A stretch of DNA of 64,000 nucleotides from Phyllobacterium myrsinacearum (GTDB lineage Bacteria > Pseudomonadota > Alphaproteobacteria > Rhizobiales > Rhizobiaceae): the NCBI RefSeq assembly GCF_002980555.1, contig NZ_PVBT01000003.1, positions 558,001 through 622,000 of the forward strand. Reading direction: 5' to 3'. A program made the position numbers and the translations under genes. Positions 18,381-27,162 of this stretch are shown here, piece by piece (the first letter of the stretch is position 1; each line of letters begins with the position of its first letter). The notes beneath the pieces are model-generated. The model had not been told where the DNA came from and ran no database searches. It worked only from the letters and a program-made list of their open reading frames with translations.

Positions 18381-19088
18381 ATGCGCCGTGCAGACCGTCT
18401 CTTTCAGATCGTACAGAAACTTCGGGGCGGGCGGCTGGTTACCGCACGCCAGCTGGCGGAAAAGCTCGAAGTGTCTGAACGCACCATCTATCGCGATATT
18501 GCCGACCTCCAGTCCACCGGCGTGCCGATCGACGGCGAGGCGGGGGTCGGCTATATCCTGCGGGAAGGCTTTGACCTGCCGCCGCTGATGTTCACGCGCG
18601 ACGAGGTGGTCGCGCTGGTTGCCGGCGCCCGGCTGATAACCGCCTGGGGCGGCGCTTCCATGGCGCGCGCGGCGGAAGAAGCCATCATCAAGATCGGGGC
18701 TGTCCTGCCCAAGGATGACCGCCCGCGCATTGCCAATACGCATATTCATTCGTCGGGAACCAATATCAGCAGCCATGACCGGGCGATGATCGATCTTGCC
18801 GAGAACGCCGCCGACCAGTGCCAGGTGCTGTCGGTGGCCTATAAGGACATGGACGGCAAGGAAAGCATACGGGACATCAGGCCGCTCGGTCTGTGGTTCT
18901 GGGGCAAGGTCTGGACCGTGATCAGCTGGTGCGAATTGCGCAATGATTTCCGTACATTCCGCATCGACCGGATCACCCGGGCCGAGAAGGCGCAACGCAT
19001 CTTCCGGCAGGAGCGCGGCAAGACGCTGGCCGATTTCTACCGGCGGATGGAACTCAGCGAAGCGCCCGATGCCAAGAAGGCATCCTAG
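18381..19088 (+). CDS. YafY-type transcriptional regulator (HTH + WYL domain)
   Basis: A 235-residue DNA-binding regulator. The N-terminal helix-turn-helix (about residues 1-60) includes VTARQLAEKLEVSERTIYRDIADL, an HTH_11 type. The C-terminal WYL-like domain (about 140-220) contains VAYKDMDG, RDIRPLGLWFWGKVW and LISWCELR-like segments; WYL domains bind small ligands or nucleotides. It lies 12 bases after the DJ-1/PfpI gene with an AGGATTAGCAGG leader, so it is probably co-transcribed with its target. It overlaps the convergent GNAT gene by 4 bases. Confidence 0.88.
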   Translation: MRRADRLFQIVQKLRGGRLVTARQLAEKLEVSERTIYRDIADLQSTGVPIDGEAGVGYILREGFDLPPLMFTRDEVVALVAGARLITAWGGASMARAAEEAIIKIGAVLPKDDRPRIANTHIHSSGTNISSHDRAMIDLAENAADQCQVLSVAYKDMDGKESIRDIRPLGLWFWGKVWTVISWCELRNDFRTFRIDRITRAEKAQRIFRQERGKTLADFYRRMELSEAPDAKKAS

Positions 19089-19609
19089 AAGGCTGCGCGC
19101 GCGGCGGCAAAATCCTCCCGGCTCATGGCAAAGCACCGGTATGGGATGCCATCGGCGGCGGCCTTGAGGCCAATCTTCTGCGCCACATGGATAGAGGCGG
19201 CATTCTCGGGATGGATCGCAGCGATGATGCGTTCGACGCCGACCTGCTCGAACGCATGCACGACGAGCGGCCGCGCCGCTTCCGTGGCATAGCCCTTGCC
19301 CCAGGCGTGGCGATTGAGCCGCCAGCCGATTTCGATATCCGGCCCCACCGCATCGTCCGGGATCAGCAGCACCCAGCCGAGGAACAGGTCCGGCTGCTCT
19401 CTGGCGAAGATCGACCAGTAGCCGAGGCCGGGGCCGAAATCGGCCTCCATGCGCGCGGTGACGAAACGGCGGTGCGCCTCGGGGTCCTGCCAGGGCCCCG
19501 GCAGATATTTCGTCACCTCCGGGTCGCGGTCCATGGCCATGCAGGCTTCGATATCAGCTGCGGTGCGCGGGCGCAGGAAAAGGCGGTCTGTCTCGAATAC
19601 CGGCAGCAA
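19085..19609 (-). CDS. GNAT family N-acetyltransferase (RimJ/RimL type)
   Basis: A 174-residue acetyltransferase of the RimJ/RimL subgroup starting at a TTG with GGGAGGT 7 bases upstream. The N-terminal ETDRLFLRPRTAADI motif is typical. The acetyl-CoA binding segment is HAWGKGYATEAARPLV, and NAASIHVAQKIGL is motif B. The open frame extends to 19681, but that part overlaps the trcR terminator, so the later start is preferred. It may acetylate a ribosomal protein N-terminus or a small amine; the substrate is unknown. Confidence 0.85.
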   Translation of the reverse strand: MLPVFETDRLFLRPRTAADIEACMAMDRDPEVTKYLPGPWQDPEAHRRFVTARMEADFGPGLGYWSIFAREQPDLFLGWVLLIPDDAVGPDIEIGWRLNRHAWGKGYATEAARPLVVHAFEQVGVERIIAAIHPENAASIHVAQKIGLKAAADGIPYRCFAMSREDFAAARAAF

Positions 19610-19626
19610 GGCTGTACCTCCCGTAA

Positions 19627-19660
19627 AAGAAAAAAGCTCCACCGGAGGCGGAGCTTTCTC
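19627..19660 (-). terminator. Rho-independent terminator of trcR
   Basis: On the minus strand a stem AAGCTCCGCC/GGTGGAGCTT with a short loop is followed by TTTTTTCTTTT, 36 bases after the trcR stop. Confidence 0.88.
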
Positions 19661-19695
19661 GATTCCAGGACTGCCCGTCAAGGCAATCGTCGGGC

Positions 19696-20391
19696 TTATT
19701 CGTCTTCGTCTTCGTCCGCATTGCGGCCCTTGAGCGAGGACAGCTTGGCGAAAACCTTGTCCGCATCGAGCTCTTCGTCCTCTTCGCGGACGGCTGGCTG
19801 GATGTCGAGGTTTTCCGTGGCCGATGCCGGCAGCAATGTATCGCCGCCTTCGCCGGGCTGGACCGGACGGTTGCGGGAAGAACGCTCGACCTCAAGGTCG
19901 AGATCGATCTGCGAGCACAGGCCGAGGGTCACCGGGTCCATCGGCTGGAGATTGTTGGAATTCCAGTGGGTGCGGTTGCGGATCTGCTCGATGGTCGACT
20001 TCGTCGTGCCGATGAGGCGCGAAACCTGCGCATCCTTCAGTTCAGGATGGTTGCGCACCAGCCACAGGATGGCGTTCGGGCGATCCTGGCGCTTGGACAG
20101 CGGCGTGTAGCGCGGTCCCTTGCGCTTGGCTTCCGGCACACGCACCTTCGGCTCGAGAATCTTCAACTTGTGATTGATGTCGGCTTCACCCCTGGCGATT
20201 TCCTCGCGCGAGAGCTGGCCGGTCATCAGCGGATCCAGCCCCTTGATGCCCTGGGCGGATTCACCGTCGGCAATCGCCTTCACCTCGAGCGGGTGCAGTT
20301 TGCAGAAGGCGGCAATCTGGTCAAAAGACAGAGCGGTATTGTCGACAAGCCAGACGGCCGTTGCCTTTGGCATGAGAAGCTGGGTGGCCAT
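19696..20391 (-). CDS. trcR: Cell cycle transcriptional regulator TrcR (DUF1013)
   Basis: A 231-residue cytoplasmic protein of the alphaproteobacterial DUF1013 family, named TrcR. The N-terminal part has LSFDQIAAFCKLHPLEVKAIADGE and the middle a helix-turn-helix-like segment (RNHPELKDAQVSRLIGTTKST followed by IEQIRNRTHWN). The C-terminus is strongly acidic (NADEDEDE end). A GAGAGG leader lies upstream of ATG 20391. It is single-standing with its own terminator. The cell-cycle role is family knowledge from Caulobacter-type studies, and the DNA-binding inference comes from the HTH-like region. Confidence 0.88.
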   Translation of the reverse strand: MATQLLMPKATAVWLVDNTALSFDQIAAFCKLHPLEVKAIADGESAQGIKGLDPLMTGQLSREEIARGEADINHKLKILEPKVRVPEAKRKGPRYTPLSKRQDRPNAILWLVRNHPELKDAQVSRLIGTTKSTIEQIRNRTHWNSNNLQPMDPVTLGLCSQIDLDLEVERSSRNRPVQPGEGGDTLLPASATENLDIQPAVREEDEELDADKVFAKLSSLKGRNADEDEDE

Positions 20392-20617
20392 TGAATATAG
20401 TCCTCTCGTTCGTCCGCTCCGGTGAGGCGGGACGTGGGTTCAACCACAATTTCCGGGAATTCGAGGCGTTATATAGCGGTAAATTCCCGATTGAGCAAGA
20501 ATCGGTTTTAGCAGCAACCGAATGCAATTACTGGTTTCATCAAACTGTCATGAAATTGTCATGCCGCTGCAACGCCCGCGGGCAAGTGATCCCTTGTAAA
20601 CAAGAGGAGATTCAACA

Positions 20618-22819
20618 ATGCCGCGCAAGACCCTTTGCATCGGACTGTGGACCGCTCTGGCCGCTTCCGTTGCCCTGCCAGCCGCTGCCGAACCGGTTTT
20701 CAACCGGATTGCCAGCTTCCCGGTTGCTGACAACCTGCCCAAGGATGCAGACAAGTCCAAGCCGACGTCTTCGGAAATCATCACGGCCTCGGAAGACGGC
20801 AAGACGCTGATCTATTCGGACAGCCCCTACGGCGCCATCGGCTTCATCGATATCACCGACGCTGCCAAACCCAAGGCGGGCGGCCTGCTGAAGGTCGAAG
20901 GCGAGCCGACGTCCGTCGCGGTCGCCGGCGCCATGGTGCTGGCTGCGGTCAACACCTCCAAGGACCACAAGAATCCCTCCGGCCGGCTTGACGTGATCGA
21001 CCTTGCGGCGCGCAAGGTGCTGACGAGCTGTGATCTCGGCGGTCAGCCGGATTCGGTCGCCGTCTCGCCCGACAGGACCTTTGCTGCCGTTGCCATCGAA
21101 AACGAGCGCGACGAAAAGCTCAATGATGGCGAGCTGCCGCAGCTTCCCTCCGGCGATCTCAAGATTTTCTCGCTGAAGAATGGCGCGCCCGATTGCACGA
21201 GCATGAAGACGGTCACTCTGACCGGTCTCGCCGACATCGCCCCGGAGGATGCCGAACCGGAATTCGTATCGATCAACGCGAACAACCAGATCGCCGTCAC
21301 CCTGCAGGAAAACAACCACATCGCGATCATCGATGCGGCCAGCGGCAAGATCACCTCGCATTTCTCCGCCGGTACGGTCGACCTCGACAAGATCGACGTC
21401 AAGAACGACGGCGCGCTGAAATTCGACGGCAGCATGAAGGGCGTCCTGCGCGAGCCGGATACCGTGAAATGGCTGGGGAATGACCGCATTCTCGTGGCCA
21501 ATGAAGGCGACTACAAGGGCGGTTCGCGCAGCTTCACGATCTTCTCCACCGATGGCAAGGTTCTCTACGAATCCGGGCCCTCGCTGGAGCACAGGATTGC
21601 GGCGGCCGGCCATTATCCCGACAAGCGCAACAAGAAGGGCGTCGAACTTGAAGGTGCCGAAGTCGCCCAATATGGCGACACGAACTACATCTTCGTTGCC
21701 AGCGAGCGCGCCTCTGTCGTCGGCGTCTACAAGGATACCGGCAAGGACCCGGAATTCGTGCAGCTGCTGCCATCGGGCATCGCCCCGGAAGGCATTCTTG
21801 CCATTCCCTCGCGCAATCTGTTCGTCACCGCCAATGAATCCGATCTGGTCGCGGATGGCGGCGCGCGTTCCCATGTCATGATCTATGAGCTGAAAGACCA
21901 GGAACCGGCCTATCCGAAAATCGTGTCGGCATCGAAGGATGACGGTACGCCGCTGGGCTGGGGTGCGCTGTCGGGCCTGGTTGCAGACCTGAAGGAGGCG
22001 GGCAAGCTCTATGCGGTCTCGGACTCGTTCTATTCCGCTGCGCCCGCCATCTACACCATCGATGCCAAGCAGACACCGGCGAAGATCACCCGGGCACTGG
22101 TGGTCACGCGCGGCGGCCAGCCGGCCCAGAAGCTCGATCTGGAGGGCATCACCACCGATGGCGCGGGCGGCTTCTGGCTTGCCAATGAGGGCGACCAGTC
22201 CAAGCTGGTGCCGCATGCGATCTTCAACGTCAACGAGAAGGGCGAGATCAAGAAGGAAATCGCACTTCCCGAAGAGCTGCTGCCGCATCAGACCCGTTTC
22301 GGGCTGGAAGGGATCACCCGCGTCGGCGAAGGCGATGCCACCGTTCTGTGGATGGCTGTGCAGCGGGAATGGAAGGATGATGAAAAAGGCTTCGTCAAGC
22401 TCCTGAGCTACAACGTCAAGGACAAGAGCTGGGGTGCCGTCTCCTATCCGCTGGACAAGAAGAGCGGCGACGGCTGGGTTGGTCTTTCCGAAATCACCGC
22501 CCATGACGGCCAGCTCTACATTGTCGAACGCGACAATCTGATTGGCGACAAGGCGGTCAACAAGAAGCTTTATCGCGTGGCGCTGGACGGGCTGAAACCG
22601 GCAAAGCTCGGCGAAAAGCTGCCGGTTGCCGAGAAGACGCTGGCACGCGACTTCATCGCCGACCTGAAGAGCACGAATGGCTATATCGTCGACAAGCTGG
22701 AAGGCTTTACCGTCGATGTCGCCGGCAACGGCTATGCGGTCACCGACAATGACGGCGTCGACGGCTCATCCGGCGAAACGCTGTTCTTCGGCATCGGCAA
22801 GGTCAGCGCGGCAAACTGA
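20618..22819 (+). CDS. Secreted phytase-esterase-like beta-propeller protein
   Basis: A 733-residue exported protein. A signal peptide is evident (LCIGLWTALAASVALPAAAEP, cleavage after AAA near residue 26). The N-terminal half has repeated blades with SIAV/SVAVSPD-like strands (GEPTSVAVAG, QPDSVAVSPD, GIAPEGILAIPSRN), suggesting a beta-propeller. The C-terminal half carries LDLEGITTDGAGGFWLANE and GLEGITRVG, typical of the esterase-like phytase domain (PF13449). It is probably periplasmic or secreted, possibly a phosphoesterase. GAGGAGATTCAACA precedes the ATG, and a terminator follows. Confidence 0.8.
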   Translation: MPRKTLCIGLWTALAASVALPAAAEPVFNRIASFPVADNLPKDADKSKPTSSEIITASEDGKTLIYSDSPYGAIGFIDITDAAKPKAGGLLKVEGEPTSVAVAGAMVLAAVNTSKDHKNPSGRLDVIDLAARKVLTSCDLGGQPDSVAVSPDRTFAAVAIENERDEKLNDGELPQLPSGDLKIFSLKNGAPDCTSMKTVTLTGLADIAPEDAEPEFVSINANNQIAVTLQENNHIAIIDAASGKITSHFSAGTVDLDKIDVKNDGALKFDGSMKGVLREPDTVKWLGNDRILVANEGDYKGGSRSFTIFSTDGKVLYESGPSLEHRIAAAGHYPDKRNKKGVELEGAEVAQYGDTNYIFVASERASVVGVYKDTGKDPEFVQLLPSGIAPEGILAIPSRNLFVTANESDLVADGGARSHVMIYELKDQEPAYPKIVSASKDDGTPLGWGALSGLVADLKEAGKLYAVSDSFYSAAPAIYTIDAKQTPAKITRALVVTRGGQPAQKLDLEGITTDGAGGFWLANEGDQSKLVPHAIFNVNEKGEIKKEIALPEELLPHQTRFGLEGITRVGEGDATVLWMAVQREWKDDEKGFVKLLSYNVKDKSWGAVSYPLDKKSGDGWVGLSEITAHDGQLYIVERDNLIGDKAVNKKLYRVALDGLKPAKLGEKLPVAEKTLARDFIADLKSTNGYIVDKLEGFTVDVAGNGYAVTDNDGVDGSSGETLFFGIGKVSAAN

Positions 22820-22840
22820 GCCGTCCGCAACGCTTGCAGG

Positions 22841-22866
22841 AGGCCGCGCTTGCTGCGCGGCCTTTT
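22841..22866 (+). terminator. Rho-independent terminator after the phytase-like gene
   Basis: A 9-bp stem AGGCCGCGC/GCGCGGCCT with a TTGCT loop, ending in TTTT. It may also serve the convergent oxidoreductase gene. Confidence 0.85.
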
Positions 22867-22878
22867 GCTTGAGGCATG

Positions 22879-23883
22879 TCAGCTGACGTCGAGAACGATC
22901 TTGCCGACATGCTTGCCTTCCTCCATGCGTTCATGCGCGCGCCACGCCTCGTGGAATGGATAGACCATGTCGATGACCGGTGCGACGCGGCGCTGCACCA
23001 GCAGGGGCCAGACCTTCAGCTCCAGTTCCCGTGCAATGCCGGCCTTGAACTCGACCGGGCGTGCCCGCAGGGTCGATCCCGTGTGGGTCAGCCGCTTGAT
23101 CATGATTTTGGACACATCGACGGTGGCCTTGGCGCCATTGAGATGGGCAATCTGCACGATCCGCCCGTCGACGGCGGCAGCGTCGTAATTGCGCTCGGTA
23201 TAATCGCCGCCGACCATATCGAGCGTCAGGTTGACGCCCTTGCCGCCGGTGGCTTCCTTCACCGCATCGACAAAATCATGCGTGCGGTAGTTGACGGCCC
23301 GGTCGGCGCCAAGCTTCAGGCAGGCTTCGCATTTGTCATCGGAACCGGCCGTGGTGATGACATAGGCGCCGAACGCGCTGGCAAGCTGGATCGCCGTGGT
23401 GCCGATGCCGGATGTGCCGCCATGCACGAGGAATGTCTCGCCGCTCTTCAGGCCGCCCCGTTCGAAGACATTGTGCCAGACGGTGAAAAAGGTTTCGGGC
23501 AGGGCGGCGGCTTCGATGAAACCGTATCCCGCCGGGATCGGCAGGGCCGTGGTCTCGTGCACGGTGCAGTACTGGGCATAGCCGCCGTCCGCCACCAGTG
23601 CCGTCACCCGGTCGCCGGGGCGGAAGCGCGTGACGGCGCTGCCCACGGCGACCACGTCACCGGCAATTTCAAGGCCAGGAATGTCCGATGCGCCGGGCGG
23701 CGGCGGATAATGACCCTGGCGCTGCAGCACGTCAGGCCGGTTGACGCCAGCCGCATGCACCTGAACCAGAAGTTCATTCGGCCCTGCTTCCGGAACGCCG
23801 CGCTTTCCCGGCTTGAGGACCAGCGGACCGCCCGGCTGGGTGATCTCGATCGCGGTCATCGTCGTCGGAATTTTACTGGCCAT
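22879..23883 (-). CDS. NAD(P)H:quinone oxidoreductase, zinc-independent MDR family (PIG3-like)
   Basis: A 334-residue medium-chain reductase. The N-terminal GroES-like domain begins MTAIEITQPGG and includes GLEIAGDVVAVG. The Rossmann region has VHGGTSGIGTTAIQLA, and the SGETFLVHGG context is typical of PIG3-type quinone oxidoreductases. Structural zinc cysteines are absent, as expected for the QOR class. Start codons at 23889 and 23883 are close; the latter is better spaced from GAAGGAG. It is divergent from the DUF1192 gene at 23977. Predicted role: NADPH-dependent one-electron reduction of quinones. Confidence 0.87.
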   Translation of the reverse strand: MASKIPTTMTAIEITQPGGPLVLKPGKRGVPEAGPNELLVQVHAAGVNRPDVLQRQGHYPPPPGASDIPGLEIAGDVVAVGSAVTRFRPGDRVTALVADGGYAQYCTVHETTALPIPAGYGFIEAAALPETFFTVWHNVFERGGLKSGETFLVHGGTSGIGTTAIQLASAFGAYVITTAGSDDKCEACLKLGADRAVNYRTHDFVDAVKEATGGKGVNLTLDMVGGDYTERNYDAAAVDGRIVQIAHLNGAKATVDVSKIMIKRLTHTGSTLRARPVEFKAGIARELELKVWPLLVQRRVAPVIDMVYPFHEAWRAHERMEEGKHVGKIVLDVS

Positions 23884-23976
23884 GGACATGCTCTCCTTCA
23901 GTTGATTCGCTTGAATGATTTGCAATTCGAAGCGTGGGGACTGTATCCTTTCAGCATAAAGCGGCAAGTGGAGGAC

Positions 23977-24165
23977 ATGATGTCACTTTTCGACGAGGAA
24001 CCGAAACGCAGGGTTGCCCACGAGATCGGGCAGGAACTTTCTCTGCTTTCCGTCGCCGAGCTGGACGAGCGCATCGGCATCCTGCGGGCGGAAATCACCC
24101 GGCTTGAGGAAGAGCGCACGCGCAAGGGCAGCAGCAAGCTGGCGGCGGAAGCACTTTTTCGCTGA
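23977..24165 (+). CDS. DUF1192 family protein
   Basis: A 62-residue acidic/helical protein starting MMSLFDEEPKRR. The core ELSLLSVAELDERIGILRAEITRLEEE is the DUF1192 signature, predicted to form a coiled coil. GTGGAGG lies 4 bases before the first ATG. It is divergent from the quinone oxidoreductase gene by 93 bases, an arrangement frequent in Rhizobiales. The function is unknown. A hairpin with arms ATGCGGA/TCCGCAT at 24181-24206 follows. Confidence 0.85.
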   Translation: MMSLFDEEPKRRVAHEIGQELSLLSVAELDERIGILRAEITRLEEERTRKGSSKLAAEALFR

Positions 24166-24271
24166 AACGGAACGTAAATGATGCGGATGTCATGATGTCT
24201 CCGCATTGCTGATCGAGACGGGCCTGTACCGGCTTGTTTGCCGGCATCCGTCCAAGCATTGGGGTATCGCT

Positions 24272-25513
24272 GTGTTCCGTTCGTTCGTTCAGGTCTTCGC
24301 CCTCTTGTGTGGCACGTCATTCCTGGTCATGGCCTCGGGCCTGCACGGGCTCCTGCTGCCGTTGCGCGGCGGGGCGGAGGGTTTTTCCACCACATCGCTC
24401 GGTCTTCTCGGTACCGCCTGGGCCGGCGGGTTCATTACCGCCTGCCTGCTGGCGCCGCGCCTGGTGCGCCGCGTCGGCCACGTCCGGGCATTCAGCGCCT
24501 TTGCCGCCATTGCCGCCATTGTTGCGCTGATGACCGGTATCCTCGTGCAGGCCACCGCCTGGATCGCGCTGCGGGCGCTGACCGGCTTTGCCATGGCCGG
24601 CGCCTATATGGTGATCGAAAGCTGGCTGAACGAGCGGGCGACCAATGCCAACCGCGGTCAGATCTTCGGCCTCTACATGGTGGTGAACTTTGCCTCCATC
24701 ACGGCGGGCCAGATGATGATCGGCTTCGGCGACGTGCACAACGGCACCTTTTTCATGCTGACGGGGGTCCTGTTCTGCCTGGCGCTGATTCCGACGGCCA
24801 TTTCCACCGCCAGCAGCCCGAAACCGCTGACGGAAGTGCAGCTTGACCTCAAGGCGCTCTACCGCAATTCGCCGGTTGCCTTTGTCGGCTGCATGCTGAT
24901 CGGCGTTGCCAACGGCGCCTTCGGCACGCTGGGCGCCGTCTATGGCGCGGCGACGGGCATCACCACCACGGAAATCGCCCTGATGATGAGCGCCTCGGTG
25001 ATGGGCGGCGCTTTGATGCAGATCCCGGTCGGGCGCATGTCCGACCGCACCGACCGGCGCTATGTCCTGGCTTTCGTCGCCGGTGCGGCGGCGATCATCG
25101 GCATCCTGATCTTCCTGATCGGCTCGCGTCAGGCAACGGTCATCCTGTTCATGACGGCGATCTATGGCGGACTGGCCTATACGCTCTATCCGGTGGCCGT
25201 GGCCCATGCCAACGACTATTCGGACTCGCAGAATTTCGTCAAGGTGACCGGCGGCCTGCTGCTGCTCTATGGCTTCGGCACCATGGTCGGTCCGATCCTC
25301 GGCGCCTGGGCCATGGAATATGTTGCGCCCGAGGGCCTGTTTGCGATCACCGCGCTGGCACATGTCTCGATCATGACCCATGCCATCATCCGCTCGCGCA
25401 TGCGGGCGGCCATGCCGATTGCGATGCGGGACAATTTCCAGACCGTGCCGTCGGAACGGGCAACGCCCGAGGGCATCAAGCTCGATCCCAGGGCGGAAGC
25501 CCAGCCGGACTGA
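24272..25513 (+). CDS. MFS transporter, YcaD-like
   Basis: A 413-residue inner-membrane protein with about twelve hydrophobic segments. Residues in the first part (GLHGLLLPLRGG, GTAWAGGFITACLLAPRLVRRVGH) match the MFS motif A loop, and the second half has GRMSDRTDRRYVLA. The overall pattern resembles the YcaD/UMF group. The GTG at 24272 gives the natural N-terminus FRSFVQVFALLCG; upstream starts would add unconserved residues, so the start is uncertain. The substrate is unknown. A terminator overlaps the stop codon. Confidence 0.82.
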   Translation: MFRSFVQVFALLCGTSFLVMASGLHGLLLPLRGGAEGFSTTSLGLLGTAWAGGFITACLLAPRLVRRVGHVRAFSAFAAIAAIVALMTGILVQATAWIALRALTGFAMAGAYMVIESWLNERATNANRGQIFGLYMVVNFASITAGQMMIGFGDVHNGTFFMLTGVLFCLALIPTAISTASSPKPLTEVQLDLKALYRNSPVAFVGCMLIGVANGAFGTLGAVYGAATGITTTEIALMMSASVMGGALMQIPVGRMSDRTDRRYVLAFVAGAAAIIGILIFLIGSRQATVILFMTAIYGGLAYTLYPVAVAHANDYSDSQNFVKVTGGLLLLYGFGTMVGPILGAWAMEYVAPEGLFAITALAHVSIMTHAIIRSRMRAAMPIAMRDNFQTVPSERATPEGIKLDPRAEAQPD

Positions 25514-25528
25514 TGTTCCGGCGTTTTT
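25504..25528 (+). terminator. Rho-independent terminator overlapping the MFS stop codon
   Basis: Stem GCCGGA (25504-25509) / TCCGGC (25517-25522) followed by GTTTTT. The TGA stop codon of the MFS gene lies in the loop. Confidence 0.75.
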
Positions 25529-25576
25529 CGTACAAAATGCGTTGACATTGCCGGCAGTTTAAAACGACTATTCGGC

Positions 25577-25840
25577 ATGGCCGAAACCGACGCATTTGCA
25601 GCCATTTCCGATCCGAACCGCCGCTATCTGCTGGAAGAGTTACGGCGCGGTCCCAAGACCGTGAATGAACTGGCGCTTGGTCTGCCCATTTCGCGTCCTG
25701 CGGTATCCCAGCACCTGAAGGCGCTGCTGGATGCGCAACTGGTCAAGGTCAAGGCCGAGGGGACACGCCGGATTTATGCCGTCGACGACAGCGGCTTCTT
25801 TCACCTGAATTTATGGCTGGACCAGTTCTGGAGCGAATGA
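25577..25840 (+). CDS. ArsR-family transcriptional regulator
   Basis: An 87-residue winged-helix regulator. It begins MAETDAFAAISDPNRRYLLEELR and carries the recognition helix region ISRPAVSQHLKALLDAQLVKVKAEGTRRIYAVD. No cysteine is present, so it is unlikely to be a classical metal sensor. It belongs with the short ArsR proteins that control SRPBCC or unrelated targets. The ATG is 35 bases after a TTGACA box (25542-25547), implying a short leader. The gene stands alone, bounded by a bidirectional terminator. Confidence 0.88.
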   Translation: MAETDAFAAISDPNRRYLLEELRRGPKTVNELALGLPISRPAVSQHLKALLDAQLVKVKAEGTRRIYAVDDSGFFHLNLWLDQFWSE

Positions 25841-25863
25841 TGGCCGCGTGTCGTACGGCCAAT

Positions 25864-25895
25864 AAAAAACCCGGTCTCTGACCGGGTTTTTGTTT
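25864..25895. terminator. Bidirectional terminator between the ArsR gene and YdcH-like gene 1
   Basis: An AAAAAACCCGGT/ACCGGGTTTTTG stem with a CTCTG loop has A-runs on the left and T-runs on the right, so it can terminate both the arsR-type gene (plus) and the convergent YdcH-like gene (minus). Confidence 0.88.
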
Positions 25896-25958
25896 TAGTG
25901 CCAGCCCCGTTGCCTCTCCGGCAACCGGCTGAAATTCTTCGTCTGTCGGCCAAAGGCT

Positions 25959-26138
25959 CTAATGGCGCGTGGCGGTCGATCTCAGTTTTTCGATTTGCTC
26001 TTTCAGCATGAGCTTGCGGCGTTTCATATCGGTGATCTTCAAATCGTCGGTGGCAGGACTTGCCAGCGCTTCGGAGATTTCCTTCTCGAGTGCACCATGC
26101 TTACGTTCAAGCGTTTCAAGATGAGACTCAATGGCCAT
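25959..26138 (-). CDS. YdcH/DUF465 family protein, copy 1
   Basis: A 59-residue protein I translated directly from the minus strand: it starts MAIESHLETLERKHGALEKE, contains ITDMKRRKLMLKEQI, and ends STATRH. The ITDMKRRKLMLKEQIEKL segment is the YdcH/DUF465 signature, predicted as a helical hairpin. GGAGAAGCCGG precedes the ATG at 26138. A second member of the family lies divergently at 26365-26568 with 226 AT-richer bases between. The molecular function is unknown. Confidence 0.85.
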   Translation of the reverse strand: MAIESHLETLERKHGALEKEISEALASPATDDLKITDMKRRKLMLKEQIEKLRSTATRH

Positions 26139-26364
26139 CCGGCTTCTCCCTTGGTTGGTTTCCTACTCGTTCATGCTCCGCCTGCCAAAGGGCGAGATTA
26201 TGACAGAGCCGTGACACTCTGCCACCACTTGAAGCAATTGTCGAATTTGTTTCGTAGGATTTTCTTGTCATGTAAAATATGGTATTGCCACGTGCTGATC
26301 CGGTATTCTCGAACGCCGGACCAGACATTGGATTCTTCTAGAACAAAATACCGGGAATCACTGC

Positions 26365-26568
26365 ATGTCCGACCAGGATCAGGCTGACATTCGATTGGCA
26401 GTCGCACGATTGAAACAGGAGCATCTGGATTTTGATGCCGCCATACAAGCGATGATCCAGGTTGGTTGCGACCAGCTTCGAATCCAGCGGATGAAAAAGA
26501 AGAAGCTCATCATCAAGGACAAGCTCATCGAGCTTGAAGACAAGATCATCCCAGACATTATTGCCTGA
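26365..26568 (+). CDS. YdcH/DUF465 family protein, copy 2
   Basis: A 67-residue charged helical protein (MSDQDQADIRLAV...). The C-terminal part LRIQRMKKKKLIIKDKLIELEDKIIP is the DUF465 motif. It is divergent from copy 1. The sequence is more diverged and lysine-rich than copy 1, so the pair is an old duplication rather than a recent one. The 226-base divergent region contains AT-rich stretches suitable for promoters. Confidence 0.82.
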   Translation: MSDQDQADIRLAVARLKQEHLDFDAAIQAMIQVGCDQLRIQRMKKKKLIIKDKLIELEDKIIPDIIA

Positions 26569-26663
26569 TTTTCAACAGGTCATGACCGGCGGGCTGCCGA
26601 TAACTTGCAGCGTCTCCGCTTTTCCGTTAATCCCTGCACGCTCCGCTGATCAGAGGATGTTCA

Positions 26664-27161
26664 ATGGCCGATAAACGCGCTGACGTCGCAATCATCATGG
26701 GTAGCCAGTCCGATTGGGCAACCATGCGCCACGCCGCCGAGACACTTGATGCGCTCGGTATTTCTCACGATGACCGCATCGTTTCCGCCCACCGCACGCC
26801 GGACCGCCTGGTTGCCTTTGCCAAGGGCGCCCGCGATGCCGGTTTCAAGGTCGTGATTGCCGGTGCGGGCGGTGCCGCCCATCTGCCGGGAATGGCCGCT
26901 TCGATGACGCCGCTGCCGGTGTTCGGCGTGCCGGTGGAATCAAAAGCCCTTTCCGGGCAGGATTCGCTTCTGTCCATTGTCCAGATGCCCGCCGGCATTC
27001 CCGTCGGCACCCTGGCGATCGGCCGTGCCGGTGCGGTCAATGCCGCCCTTTTGGCTGCGGCTGTTCTGGCGCTGAACGATGCCGCACTGGCAAAACGGCT
27101 GGACGGCTGGCGCACGGCGCAGAGCGAAAAGGTCGCCGAACGGCCATCTGACGAGGCATGA
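26664..27161 (+). CDS. purE: N5-carboxyaminoimidazole ribonucleotide mutase (PurE)
   Basis: Converts N5-CAIR to CAIR in purine biosynthesis. It has 165 residues, with the class I PurE motifs [12 protein letters not shown] near the N-terminus, SAHRTPDRL (active-site histidine) and [13 protein letters not shown]. The ATG follows TCAGAGGATGTTCA. It is immediately followed by purK with one base between the stop and the next ATG, so the two genes are translationally coupled and form the complete purEK pathway step. Confidence 0.96.
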   Translation: MADKRADVAIIMGSQSDWATMRHAAETLDALGISHDDRIVSAHRTPDRLVAFAKGARDAGFKVVIAGAGGAAHLPGMAASMTPLPVFGVPVESKALSGQDSLLSIVQMPAGIPVGTLAIGRAGAVNAALLAAAVLALNDAALAKRLDGWRTAQSEKVAERPSDEA

Positions 27162-27162
27162 G

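Noticed and set aside
20612-22504. 630-codon minus-strand frame opposite the phytase-like gene
   Set aside because: Shadow of a gene with a signal peptide, good start and terminator; no motif of its own.
24317-25381. Glu/Gln/Asp/Gly-rich minus-strand frame opposite the MFS gene
   Set aside because: Composition mirrors a membrane protein read backwards; no start signal.
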